Of a DNA stretch of 64,000 nucleotides, positions 51,479-59,985 are shown in pieces. Within the stretch, counting starts at the first letter, position 1. Every line of letters starts with the position of its first letter. The position numbers and the translations under genes were made by a program. This DNA comes from Kosakonia radicincitans DSM 16656 (lineage in GTDB: Bacteria > Pseudomonadota > Gammaproteobacteria > Enterobacterales > Enterobacteriaceae), in assembly GCF_000280495.2 (NCBI RefSeq), contig NZ_CP018016.1, positions 5,208,001-5,272,000 of the forward strand, given 5' to 3'. The notes below the pieces were generated by a model that ran no database searches, was not told the DNA's origin, and saw only the letters and a program-made list of their open reading frames with translations.

Positions 51479-51849
51479 GACAGACCTCCGCGTTTTATCG
51501 CTGTGGTACGTTTCATCTCCCATGCCCGGCTGTTGAGGATCAGGGCACGGGACAGACCGGTACGACAGCGGATTTCCTCCAGGCGTTGCCAGATATAATT
51601 CTCCGGCTTACCGCGCTTGTAACCCGCAATCCAGCCCCCGCCGAAGAAGATGACGAACATCGGCATCAGCAGCATACAGGTGGGAAAGGCCAGCCAGCCG
51701 ATAAAAGGCACCAGAGCCAGCGGCACCGCCAGCGGAATACCGGCAATGACGCCGGTGATGGCCGCCAGAAGAAATTCACCGGACGTGAAACCTTTCCACA
51801 CCACAGGCGGGTTGTTCAGACGGTCAGGAAGGAAATCGATGACGGCCAT
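51475..51849 (-). CDS. TIGR03750 family conjugative transfer membrane protein
   Basis: A 124-residue protein MAVIDFLPDRLNNPPVVWKG with two membrane spans (FLLAAITGVIAGIPLAVPLA and VPFIGWLAFPTCMLLMPMFV). The segment GYKRGKPENYIWQRLEEIRC is the conserved family motif. It is TraL/VirB3-like in position. Stop overlaps start of the PFL_4703 gene. Confidence 0.87.
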   Translation of the reverse strand: MAVIDFLPDRLNNPPVVWKGFTSGEFLLAAITGVIAGIPLAVPLALVPFIGWLAFPTCMLLMPMFVIFFGGGWIAGYKRGKPENYIWQRLEEIRCRTGLSRALILNSRAWEMKRTTAIKRGGLS

Positions 51850-51858
51850 AGAGTCTCC

Positions 51859-52224
51859 TTACAGAATGTCTGACGCTTTGGTCGCCAGAAAAATAACTAC
51901 AAGGATAAGAATGATGCCCACCACACCGTAAAGCAGAAATTCCGTCCAGGAGCCTTTGCCCTTGCGGATATCATGGAAAGACGTGATGACAGCATGCGCC
52001 ACGGCCAGAAATGCCCCCACACTGACAAGCAGTCCGAGTGCGAGACCGCCCATTTTTGCGTAACCCATCATGATGTTGTACGTCCCGCCACCGCCGCCAG
52101 TCGTGGGTTGTTCAATGGGAGGAAGGTCAGCCAGGGCATTACCGGTAAAGAACAGCCCTGTCAGCAATATGTGTTTTGCACGGGCCCGGATAGCCCGGTA
52201 ACGCCTGAGTAATGTGGATATCAT
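51859..52224 (-). CDS. TIGR03745 (PFL_4702) family membrane protein, pilin-like
   Basis: A 121-residue protein; start MISTLLRRYRAIRARAKHIL then a signal-like span. Then LPPIEQPTTGGGGGTYNIMM with a glycine run, and two spans (LALGLLVSVGAFLAVAHAVI and EFLLYGVVGIILILVVIFLA). Size and hydropathy are those of a VirB2/TraA-like major pilin; whether it is the conjugative pilin is an inference. Followed by TIGR03750 within 10 bases. Confidence 0.85.
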   Translation of the reverse strand: MISTLLRRYRAIRARAKHILLTGLFFTGNALADLPPIEQPTTGGGGGTYNIMMGYAKMGGLALGLLVSVGAFLAVAHAVITSFHDIRKGKGSWTEFLLYGVVGIILILVVIFLATKASDIL

Positions 52225-52237
52225 TGATATGGTCCTT

Positions 52238-52483
52238 TCAGTGGAAAAACAGAAACAGCATTGCCAGGTAAAGCACGATCAGTCGCACGGCAAGCTCATT
52301 GAACTGACGAAATGTCACGGATTTCGAGGCAACCCCGCGATAGGCCTGAACCAGCGCCCAGGCGCTGAACAGGAGGATGACGACCGCGAGCGTACCGAGG
52401 ATGAGCGTGTTCAGTTGCGAAGGCGTGAGGCTGCTGCCGGTGCCGGCGCTCCAGCCATTAAGCTGTGCACCGTTCATCGCCAT
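52238..52483 (-). CDS. TIGR03758 (PFL_4701) family small membrane protein
   Basis: An 81-residue protein with two spans: LGTLAVVILLFSAWALVQAY and LIVLYLAMLFLFFH at the very end. The first residues are MAMNGAQLNGWSAGTGSSLT and the core QAYRGVASKSVTFRQFNELA is conserved. Second Met (52477) is an alternative start. Overlaps the RAQPRD gene stop. Confidence 0.84.
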   Translation of the reverse strand: MAMNGAQLNGWSAGTGSSLTPSQLNTLILGTLAVVILLFSAWALVQAYRGVASKSVTFRQFNELAVRLIVLYLAMLFLFFH

Positions 52484-52791
52484 GCCGGTGCCTGTGCGCG
52501 GTACTGTCCGGTGACAGAAGACGACGGTGACGCAGGCTGCGCGCGGGAGGGTTCCAGATAGGTTGAGATCCCCTGCTTCATGGTGGTGATATCGCGCGTC
52601 GCCTGCTGGTAATCGAAGTAAAAGCGGGCATCCTGGGTCTGGTTCGCCACCACGCGGGCGCGGTCCAGCCCGGCCTGCACCTGGTCGAGCTGGCGCATGA
52701 CCAGCGCGAGTTCATCTTTCTCTGAAGCGTGGCACTGCAGCGCGGGCAGGACGGCCATCAGCAGGGCTGTGAGGATTCGGGTATGAGGCAT
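52474..52791 (-). CDS. RAQPRD family ICE protein
   Basis: A 105-residue secreted protein: signal MPHTRILTALLMAVLPALQC, then EKDELALVMRQLDQVQAGLD and RFYFDYQQATRDITTMKQGI, STYLEPSRAQPASPS. The family is named for an RAQPRD motif; here it is S-R-A-Q-P-A. A small periplasmic component of the apparatus. In the undisturbed order the PFL_4697 gene (now after the toxin pair) would be upstream. Confidence 0.85.
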   Translation of the reverse strand: MPHTRILTALLMAVLPALQCHASEKDELALVMRQLDQVQAGLDRARVVANQTQDARFYFDYQQATRDITTMKQGISTYLEPSRAQPASPSSSVTGQYRAQAPAWR

Positions 52792-53044
52792 TCTGCGGCT
52801 CTCCGGTTAACGGGTCGTCGGCAGAGTGACGCAAAGCGGCGTGTCTTACAGCAGGAAATTCTTTATGTGTCAGCGAAAATTAATAACGGAAGCCTCTGGC
52901 ATACAATCAGAATAAAACAGAACGGCCCAACGCTTGTCGCTTCGTTCCCTTTTTGCGGTGTAACCACGGGGCATTACCCAGATTTTGCCTTTTTTCACGT
53001 ATACGTAATAATCAGACGTGTAACAACAAACTAAAGGGATGTTT

Positions 53045-54109
53045 ATGCTTCATAACTGTGTGGCAAAGTCACTGGACGACATCTGGTTTGAGGATATTCC
53101 CTACATTATCCATCCGGATACGGCGGTGCGAGACCTCGGTGATACCGCCCGGGAAAACCGAATCTTTCAGGAGTGGAATTTGCCGCAGGGATACAACCGG
53201 TTTGTCAGCCGATATCACCAGTTCCACTGGCAGCGCCCCTGGATGGCGTATCGGGACACTCTGGACGATATCAGGTCCGGAAAGGTCGTTCTGCTGAGAA
53301 AAAATATGCCCGGCCATGCCATCACTGGCGTGTTAACTTCGTCCGGGAACCTCCGCAGTGATCTGCCCCTGTTCCTTAATTCGCGGCTCAGCTACCTCAT
53401 CTCACATCAACTGAAACGACCGGTTTGGTACGTTCGCCCGTCAGCGCCAGCGCAGCATGCTCAGACAGCAAAAACTATCAACAGTAAAGCCGCCGGTCGG
53501 CTTCTGGCCGCTGGGGGTATCTATAACGGAAACGTTGAGGGTTTCCGACAAACGGCGGAACAGCTCGGTGGCGATGCCATAAAGGGATATGACCAGGTAT
53601 TAAACGAAACAACCTCAGGGATGATGGTTGCTGCGGCATCACTTCTGGTAGTCAGAAACCCGATGTCGGCTGAGGAACTCACCAGTTATCTGGGAAAATA
53701 CAAGAAAGCCCATGTATTGCTGGATGACATGAACGTCACCCAGCTTAACTACCTTCGCCGTGACCGCACCGAGTACAATGCGCTACGCGGGCAATTCAAC
53801 AACACTGTACGGCCCGCTTTCCTTAAGTCCCTTTCCGATCACCCTGACGCACTGTCAACGTTTGATTCGAACGATATCCTCCGCCTTGCCAACGGGAATG
53901 TACCGTCAGGATGGCAGGTTCACCACAAAATCCCGTTGGATGACGGTGGCACTAATAATTTTGATAACCTGATATTGATCCAGAACTCGCCTTATCATTC
54001 CGCTCTATCAAAGACACAGGCGATCATAACCAAAGACCTCCCTTACAATGCCAGCACTGAGGTTTTGTGGCCTTCGCCGAATGGGGTAATTTACCCGGTA
54101 AGGAAGTAA
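53045..54109 (+). CDS. HNH-nuclease toxin (polymorphic toxin-like)
   Basis: From ATG 53045 (MLHNCVAKSLDDIWFEDIPY) after AAAGGG; an ATG two codons earlier is possible. About 354 residues. N-terminal part (about 1-130) has SRYHQFHWQRPWMAYRDTLD; middle part is alanine/glycine rich (NSKAAGRLLAAGGIYNGNVE). C-terminal HNH nuclease: SGWQVHHKIPLDDGGTNNFD then NLILIQNSPYHSALSKTQAI, with H-H, D-G-G, N-F-D-N and Y-H-S-A. This is a toxin tip of the T6SS/contact-type polymorphic class. The next gene three bases later is a candidate immunity gene. Opposite strand to the T4SS genes. Confidence 0.85.
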   Translation: MLHNCVAKSLDDIWFEDIPYIIHPDTAVRDLGDTARENRIFQEWNLPQGYNRFVSRYHQFHWQRPWMAYRDTLDDIRSGKVVLLRKNMPGHAITGVLTSSGNLRSDLPLFLNSRLSYLISHQLKRPVWYVRPSAPAQHAQTAKTINSKAAGRLLAAGGIYNGNVEGFRQTAEQLGGDAIKGYDQVLNETTSGMMVAAASLLVVRNPMSAEELTSYLGKYKKAHVLLDDMNVTQLNYLRRDRTEYNALRGQFNNTVRPAFLKSLSDHPDALSTFDSNDILRLANGNVPSGWQVHHKIPLDDGGTNNFDNLILIQNSPYHSALSKTQAIITKDLPYNASTEVLWPSPNGVIYPVRK

Positions 54110-54112
54110 AAT

Positions 54113-54625
54113 ATGTCTATGAAAGATACAAAACAGCTGATCGGTGACTTCAATACTCTGATGGTTGCCAATAACTATCCGGTTGTCAGCCCGGTAGAAC
54201 AGAACGTAATGTCCGACCTGATGCGTAAAGCGCCCCCTGAAGAATGGGATGCGCAGAAAACTTCCGTTTACGAAGATATTCAGAGCCTCCTGATTAACCG
54301 GAAAGACTACTCTGATATGTTCAAAATCATGGACGGACTGGAGTTCAACGGCCTGACGCTATACAACTTAGTACAGGCAGAAAACGGCGAACCTCTGTGG
54401 TCCAATATCTACGTCCGCAACTTTGAGACAAGAGACAATGAAATTTATGTTGACCCGAATCTCACAGATAAAGTGCTGATTGGTGAAGATGGTATGTCCA
54501 TATTCGTTTACAGCCTCAAAGGAGACTGTTTTCAGATCCGTGATAAAGCATCGACAGAATATGTGATTGAGTCTCATGAAAAATTCAGTGATTTTTTAAC
54601 TGCACTGTTCCAGACAGTTAACTGA
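54113..54625 (+). CDS. probable immunity protein to the HNH toxin
   Basis: A 170-residue acidic protein MSMKDTKQLIGDFNTLMVAN, SPVEQNVMSDLMRKAPPEEW, FKIMDGLEFNGLTLYNLVQA and NEIYVDPNLTDKVLIGEDGM. It resembles the YrhA/SMI1-like fold of immunity proteins (DGLEFNGLTLY and the later IFVYSL strand), from memory. Starts three bases after the toxin stop with AAGGAAG upstream. Probably binds and neutralises the HNH domain. Confidence 0.7.
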   Translation: MSMKDTKQLIGDFNTLMVANNYPVVSPVEQNVMSDLMRKAPPEEWDAQKTSVYEDIQSLLINRKDYSDMFKIMDGLEFNGLTLYNLVQAENGEPLWSNIYVRNFETRDNEIYVDPNLTDKVLIGEDGMSIFVYSLKGDCFQIRDKASTEYVIESHEKFSDFLTALFQTVN

Positions 54626-54724
54626 TTTCCTGCAGCATCCGATACACGACAGTAACCAGCCCGCAGCGGCCAGGGAGAATGTCTGTAGCGATCATGATTC
54701 GGAAGGGATCGCATTGAACAAAAA

Positions 54725-54747
54725 AAGCCCGCACCAACTGCGGGCTT
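54725..54747 (-). terminator. rho-independent terminator of the traD-side operon
   Basis: On the minus strand AAGCCCGC-agttggt-GCGGGCTT is followed by a T-run. It ends transcription of the genes from 62160 down to 54786, isolating them from the RAQPRD-to-traG genes, with the toxin pair (plus strand) in between. Confidence 0.85.
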
Positions 54748-54785
54748 CCGGGCATCTTCCCGAAAACTGTACTGCGGGTGACTTT

Positions 54786-55547
54786 CTAGAGGTATTTTTT
54801 GAACGAGCCGGTCACCACGGCCAGCACACCACCGACCAGCAAGGCTGATGGCAGCAACAGCAGATTCGGCCACACCGCAGTTGGCCATGCCAGATAGAGC
54901 ATGCAGGGGCCATACAGGGCGGGTTTGATAAAGCGTTTGGCATGGTGATACACAAAGCTCGATTCATACCCCGCGCCGTAGCGACGCAGGTCACGTCTGA
55001 CCAGCCCGTCCACCACGCCCGTGATGACAACCAGCGCGAACAGCGGCAGGCTGAGGAACAGGATCATTACCCGGATGAAGAATATCAGCGTGACCCAGAC
55101 CGTGGCCTGAAGGTAAACACCCAGCCAGCTCACAAGCGTGGCTCCGATTCCGTTCAGCGCCGGAATAAGCCCGCTACCTTTTTCGCTCAGGGATTTAAAT
55201 GACTGCAGCCAGCCACTGAACCCGCTATCCACAAACAGCCACTGCCAGGCAACGTGCACCCACCGGCTGACTGTCTCAACCGGGGCGGCCATCAGCAGAC
55301 TGCGCGTATACCCTTCCGAGAGCCAGTGGCTTTCTGCCACCATCACCTGATAGCTGTGGGCCGCGCCTTCTTCCGGCCACAACAGCGCTATACAGACATA
55401 CTCGATAAGCAGGCTGACCAGGAGTGAACCGAGCAACACACCGATAAGGCCCATCGGGAAATCCCAGAGCAGCAGGCCAATCGGACCGGACTGTCGCTGT
55501 CGGGGCGTCGCGCTGCGCTGCCCGTTCTCACTGTCCTGCTGTGGCAT
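54786..55547 (-). CDS. TIGR03747 (PFL_4697) family membrane protein
   Basis: From ATG 55547 (after AGGAGG), 253 residues with several spans: GLLLWDFPMGLIGVLLGSLL, VSLLIEYVCIALLWPEEGAA, a central VSWLGVYLQATVWVTLIFFI, MILFLSLPLFALVVITGVVD, and C-terminal LLLPSALLVGGVLAVVTGSF. VDGLVRRDLRRYGAGYESSF is the conserved family motif. Overlaps traD by 20 bases and is its membrane partner by position. Confidence 0.86.
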   Translation of the reverse strand: MPQQDSENGQRSATPRQRQSGPIGLLLWDFPMGLIGVLLGSLLVSLLIEYVCIALLWPEEGAAHSYQVMVAESHWLSEGYTRSLLMAAPVETVSRWVHVAWQWLFVDSGFSGWLQSFKSLSEKGSGLIPALNGIGATLVSWLGVYLQATVWVTLIFFIRVMILFLSLPLFALVVITGVVDGLVRRDLRRYGAGYESSFVYHHAKRFIKPALYGPCMLYLAWPTAVWPNLLLLPSALLVGGVLAVVTGSFKKYL

Positions 55548-57645
55548 CCGGCCCTCCTGCATACGTTATGTCACCACCGGTCCACCAGGTTTCCCCGGTG
55601 TGGTAGTTTTTCTCCATACTGTCGGCCAGGTGTTTCAGGCTGGCTGGCATATGTGGATCGTTGTTATCCGCCGGCAGCGGCATGCGGATTTTCCACAGTC
55701 TTCCCCCTTCCAGCAGCGCAAAGGCCTGGCCTTTCGGCAGATTGATGATGTCTGCGGGTCTGATCATCGGTACTTTTACCAGACTCACCTGGTCGTTGAC
55801 GTTGCTGTTAAAGTCCGTGCCTTCCCCGGGACGTGAGACGTCAGTGACACCCGATGTCAGCGTTTTCTGGTAGACATCCACTTCCGGGAGCTGATCGGTG
55901 AGCAGCATGGCGGTGTTTTTCTCGCGCACGCGCAGCATCACCAGAGTGTTGAAGTTACCCACCACCTGGTTCGCTTTGGCCGTACTGCCGATGCGGGCCT
56001 CGATGTCAGAAAGCGTCTGGGTGTAAGCCGTCACCTGAAAACCGGCACCACCGCCTTTGTTAATAAGCGGGATAAATTCATCCCCCATCAGCTCGTTAAA
56101 CTCATCGCAGTGAAGGTTGATGGCCACCTTTGCGGATTTCCCCTCTTCCTCATCACCGAGACCGAACTTATAGATGTGGCCTCCCTCAGACACGAGGTCT
56201 GCGAACATGCTGTTTCCAACGGCGGCGGCCACCACCGGGTCGGAGAGTGCATCGAGGCCCACGTACACCACGCCTCGGGACTTGATGATATTGTGCCAGT
56301 CGAGAATTGGACGCGGATCGTCCAGGTCGGTGTAGTCGGGGGCGAGAAGCGCGGCCGTTTTGCCGGTAGTGAGTTTCTCCAGTAGTGGCAACAGGGATGC
56401 CACAATTTTATCGAAGTAGGTGCGATCGTACTGCACCGCGCTGCGCAGGCCGTCCAGCACCGGGTCCCAGAGTTTTTTCCCCTCCGGGCTGCCGAGCACC
56501 TGCTCTGACACCCAGATTTTCACGCCGTTAGGCCGTCCCTGGAGATGACGCGGCAGGTCCTTATCGCTGATCCCGCTCTGCATCATGGCTTCCGTTGTAT
56601 TCATCAGCTGCGGCGCCTTTTCGCTCAGCAGGTTATCCACGTAAGTCTCATACAGCTCACCGATATTGGTGACATACCGCAGAATGAGGCCGTAGTCCGG
56701 GCGTTGTCCGAGGGCGACCAGCGCGCGGGTGATGATATTGACGAACCGCCAGGCAAATTCACGGAATGCCGCGGAGTTACCTTCCCCCGAGAGCTGACCG
56801 GCCACGCGGGAGGCCACCTCGGAGATACGGCTGAACCGTCCGACGGCGTTATACCGGGCGCTGATATCGGGCCAGCCGAGGTGGAACACCCAGAAGTTAT
56901 CCTGACGCCCCGCGCGGTGCGACTCTGCGTACATCCGCCGGAGCAGGTCCGCGTCCCCTTTGGGGTCAAACACAATGACCACCTCGTGTTCACCGGCGGC
57001 GTTTGTGCGGCGGATATCCTGGGTGATAAGCAGCTCCGCCAGTCGGGTCTTGCCCACGCGGGTCGTGCCGATAACGAGCATATGCCCGACGCGTTCGCCG
57101 AGATCGTAGGTCACCGTAGTCTCATCAGGCTCGACACCGTGATACACCGGGCTGCCCCCGACCGGGGGTAAAGGGCGAAAAGGGTTGAGCGCCGAATCCG
57201 TGCGGGTCAGCCGGCACAGCCAGGGGAGGCTGTACTCCATCTTCTTTTCCATCTCACGCGCCATGCGGTACAGCACGGAGGGCTGCACATAGATTTCGCA
57301 CTCCGGCCGACGCGCCTCAATCAGCCGCTGGGTATGACGCACAGACCACTGAAAACCTTTCCCCAGAAACAGATGGCGCCGGCTGACCGGTATCTGTTCG
57401 CTGGTCAGTACATAACGGGGAAGACGGCGGATATTCTGCCGGTAGCGCAGAATTTTCATGCCCTCGCGGGTGCGCTTCAGGGCCAGAACGCCGAAACCGG
57501 CGGCCGTCACCCAACTGACAGAAGGCGAGAGTGCCACCGCCCACGGGGCGGTCAGGCAGATACAGGTCGCACTGGCCGCAACCGTTGCGGAATACAGTTC
57601 CACAGCCGGGCGCAGCAGGGATTCCATCACATAGCGATCGCTCAT
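55528..57645 (-). CDS. traD: conjugative coupling factor TraD (SXT/TOL type)
   Basis: A 705-residue coupling ATPase bringing the relaxosome to the T4SS. Two N-terminal spans; Walker A VIGTTRVGKTRLAELLITQD (residue about 190); Walker B-like HEVVIVFDPKGDADLLRRMY; KVAINLHCDEFNELMGDEFI and QVTAYTQTLSDIEARIGSTA, motif III-type. Length is that of SXT/PAPI TraD. Overlaps the 258-residue gene upstream by four bases. Confidence 0.92.
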   Translation of the reverse strand: MSDRYVMESLLRPAVELYSATVAASATCICLTAPWAVALSPSVSWVTAAGFGVLALKRTREGMKILRYRQNIRRLPRYVLTSEQIPVSRRHLFLGKGFQWSVRHTQRLIEARRPECEIYVQPSVLYRMAREMEKKMEYSLPWLCRLTRTDSALNPFRPLPPVGGSPVYHGVEPDETTVTYDLGERVGHMLVIGTTRVGKTRLAELLITQDIRRTNAAGEHEVVIVFDPKGDADLLRRMYAESHRAGRQDNFWVFHLGWPDISARYNAVGRFSRISEVASRVAGQLSGEGNSAAFREFAWRFVNIITRALVALGQRPDYGLILRYVTNIGELYETYVDNLLSEKAPQLMNTTEAMMQSGISDKDLPRHLQGRPNGVKIWVSEQVLGSPEGKKLWDPVLDGLRSAVQYDRTYFDKIVASLLPLLEKLTTGKTAALLAPDYTDLDDPRPILDWHNIIKSRGVVYVGLDALSDPVVAAAVGNSMFADLVSEGGHIYKFGLGDEEEGKSAKVAINLHCDEFNELMGDEFIPLINKGGGAGFQVTAYTQTLSDIEARIGSTAKANQVVGNFNTLVMLRVREKNTAMLLTDQLPEVDVYQKTLTSGVTDVSRPGEGTDFNSNVNDQVSLVKVPMIRPADIINLPKGQAFALLEGGRLWKIRMPLPADNNDPHMPASLKHLADSMEKNYHTGETWWTGGDITYAGGPDATAGQ

Positions 57646-58418
57646 GTACGCCCCCTGCTGGTCAGCCGGCTGAAAAATCCGGGACGTTTTGTTGCAGTAC
57701 GCTTATCCCGCCATGCCATCAGAGACACAAGCAATTGCCATCCCTCATCCGGACACGAAAAATCACGCGGTGCAGCCAGTGCGCTGATGTCCAGGTTGTC
57801 AGCGTGTTCCCTGCACCATGACCCCACACTGAAATACAGCGACGTGGAATAGATATCGGTTTTCCAGCCTGCGGTATCCTCCCGGGCGCGATGAACGCGG
57901 TTGACATTCAGGTCCATGTGAAAGCCCTGTGCCGCATGCTGGCTCAGTTCCTCACGAAGGGCCAGATACACGGCCAGCAGGGGTTCATCGAACTCATAAT
58001 GGTTCAGATGCACGCCATGCAGATACGCCATTTCCCGCTCATGAAACAGAAACCGTGCCAGACCGCTGCGGTGATTGCCGTCAGCACCGATATACCAGTC
58101 AATACCGTCATAGCTGTTGTAATACATGGAAGGTTTTTTACGGTCAGTCTCCAGATAGTAACCCGGATTACGCTCCAGCATCGGTATGTTCCGGTCCATG
58201 CGTTTACCCCGGTGCAGAAACTCATGCCAGGTCAGCCCCTGATAGTCAGGATGGTCGGTGCCTTTTATGCAGAACACATTAATACTGCCCTGATCGGTCC
58301 AGTAATGCCGGCGGAGAAAACCACCGTACAGGCGCAACTTATGGTCATCCCATTTGCCGATAACCTCCCCCGCCCAGTGTGGCGGGTTAGCATCCGTTCT
58401 CGCCAGAAAATCACTCAT
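57642..58418 (-). CDS. conjugation-cluster hypothetical with DGNHR motif
   Basis: A 258-residue soluble protein. Starts MSDFLARTDANPPHWAGEVI, and holds DWYIGADGNHRSGLARFLFH, a D-G-N-H-R-x-x-x-A segment like that of ParB/sulfiredoxin-type ATP-using domains. Other text: TWHEFLHRGKRMDRNIPMLE. No membrane span. It is a common companion between traD and the 124-residue membrane gene in SPI-7-like elements, but function is unknown. Confidence 0.62.
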   Translation of the reverse strand: MSDFLARTDANPPHWAGEVIGKWDDHKLRLYGGFLRRHYWTDQGSINVFCIKGTDHPDYQGLTWHEFLHRGKRMDRNIPMLERNPGYYLETDRKKPSMYYNSYDGIDWYIGADGNHRSGLARFLFHEREMAYLHGVHLNHYEFDEPLLAVYLALREELSQHAAQGFHMDLNVNRVHRAREDTAGWKTDIYSTSLYFSVGSWCREHADNLDISALAAPRDFSCPDEGWQLLVSLMAWRDKRTATKRPGFFSRLTSRGRT

Positions 58419-58421
58419 CGC

Positions 58422-58796
58422 TTATCTCCCTTTTCGCTGAGCCGCATTATCCGGCCAGAAATCAGGGAGAACCGTAAAACGGCGAATCAGGTAAACCAGT
58501 TCAGACAGTGCACCGGCTACGCACAGCGGGGTATACGCCCCGGGGAGCAGGTGAATCACCCGTAAGAGGCCCTGAGCCAGCACATCCGGGGTGAACGACG
58601 GACTGATAAAAACCGCAACAGGCACGGCGATCAGTACCGCGAGTACCATGCAGCAAAAGATAATGAGGGGACGCAGAATACATATTCTGAGCACACACTG
58701 CACGAGGACGAAAATGACCATCGAGGCCGTTTTTGCCGCCTGAGAGGTAACCAGGTCGACGATGCGGTCTGTCAGGGAATACAGCATTCTGGGCAT
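58422..58796 (-). CDS. conjugation-cluster small membrane protein
   Basis: A 124-residue protein with spans at about 21-37 (ASMVIFVLVQCVLRICIL), 40-62 (PLIIFCCMVLAVLIAVPVAV) and 85-105. It ends DFWPDNAAQRKGR. Tightly packed, three bases before the next gene. No family function. Confidence 0.65.
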   Translation of the reverse strand: MPRMLYSLTDRIVDLVTSQAAKTASMVIFVLVQCVLRICILRPLIIFCCMVLAVLIAVPVAVFISPSFTPDVLAQGLLRVIHLLPGAYTPLCVAGALSELVYLIRRFTVLPDFWPDNAAQRKGR

Positions 58797-58810
58797 AGCA
58801 ATGTTCCTTC

Positions 58811-59458
58811 TTAATCGCGGATGACGGGGGATGGTGCCGGTTCTTTACGTTGACTTTGTGGGGTGAGGGAGCGGTGTGGCGGTCTGGTCAGTGTGTCCAT
58901 CCAGCGCCGGTCACCGGACAGCAGCCAGAGCAGGCGCTGCCCGCTGATAAGGATGATGCCGTCATAGCGGCGAAAGGCTTCCCGGCTGACCTCGCCGGTC
59001 CGGCCGGTGTGAACGAACAGCCCCGGACACCCCTCGCGCTCTGTCAGTAACCCGAATACCGAAACATGCGCGGCACTGATGGTGGCGCTGTAACGTTTGG
59101 CCTGAATCAGCCAGCGACGACCGTTGATCCAGACCTGACCGTCTGCGCCGTTATCACCGCTGTAACGGGCGTTACGCTGTATGCGCAGGCCCTGCCGGGA
59201 AAGTGCCGTCAGCAGCATTTCCTCGAACACATACGGGTTCATCTTACGCAACCAGGCCATCCTTGCCGCCTCGTCGCGCAGCTGTGGCAGGCGAAGCAGC
59301 GCCCGTGCGGCCTGTTTCTGATAGCGACGATGGCGGCGCTGACTGACAGTGCGCGGTTTTAATACCAGGAATGCCAGCACTACCGCCCCCGTCATTGCCA
59401 GGACAGACAGTCCCCTGTGCGGGTTCAGCAACTCAGCGATAAGGGAGGCCGGCATCAC
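58811..59458 (-). CDS. Mrr-type restriction endonuclease-like protein, membrane-anchored
   Basis: A 215-residue protein: an N-terminal span GLSVLAMTGAVVLAFLVLKP (residues 14-33), then a basic linker, then a PD-(D/E)XK Mrr_cat domain at 65-185 with NPYVFEEMLLTALSRQGLRI, ARYSGDNGADGQVWINGRRW and LIQAKRYSATISAAHVSVFG (D ... Q-x-K core). Known as a restriction_endonuclease-type gene in GI transfer regions. Overlaps the upstream stop by four bases. It may process DNA at the channel. Confidence 0.75.
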   Translation of the reverse strand: MMPASLIAELLNPHRGLSVLAMTGAVVLAFLVLKPRTVSQRRHRRYQKQAARALLRLPQLRDEAARMAWLRKMNPYVFEEMLLTALSRQGLRIQRNARYSGDNGADGQVWINGRRWLIQAKRYSATISAAHVSVFGLLTEREGCPGLFVHTGRTGEVSREAFRRYDGIILISGQRLLWLLSGDRRWMDTLTRPPHRSLTPQSQRKEPAPSPVIRD

Positions 59459-59985
59459 TGTGATATCCCCGTTGCGGTGATGAGGGCAGGATAATGCGTC
59501 AGTGCCAGGCGACGGGCCAGGTCACCGCCGCTGACAGGCACCATTGCCACCCCCGGCGCCAGCTGACGCAGTGCGTTTAATCCCTGCTCATCCCTGACAC
59601 TGATAACCATGCCGGTTGCCTGCATGCGGCTGAGCGTGGTGGCGTGCTGCGTGAGCCACTGACGGGAAGACGCATCGTCACCCAGTACAAACACCGGCGG
59701 CATGCCGGGAAGATTCAGCGGCCGGGCGGCGACAGCGCCTGGTGACATTTCAGGCGTGCTGACCGGCAGCATGTCGGACAGGGAAAGCGATGCCGGCGGT
59801 GGCGGGAGAACGGGCGACTCCGTTGCAGACTGACCCGGACCGGCATTGATGGCGTCAAACAGCGGTCCTGTGGATTCACCGCCGAGGTCGCCCACCACGG
59901 TCAGCGTGGCAGAGGCACTAAAGGCACTGGTCAGCAGCCCTGAAAAAAGCGTGAAAACAAGGGTATAACGAAGCATATTTTTCAT
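59455..59985 (-). CDS. integrating conjugative element protein, PFL_4695 type
   Basis: A 176-residue secreted protein with signal (MKNMLRYTLVFTLFSGLLTS) and conserved LSLSDMLPVSTPEMSPGAVA, PVFVLGDDASSRQWLTQHAT and the end LALTHYPALITATGISQ. This matches TIGR03765. Overlaps both neighbours by four bases. Confidence 0.85.
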   Translation of the reverse strand: MKNMLRYTLVFTLFSGLLTSAFSASATLTVVGDLGGESTGPLFDAINAGPGQSATESPVLPPPPASLSLSDMLPVSTPEMSPGAVAARPLNLPGMPPVFVLGDDASSRQWLTQHATTLSRMQATGMVISVRDEQGLNALRQLAPGVAMVPVSGGDLARRLALTHYPALITATGISQ

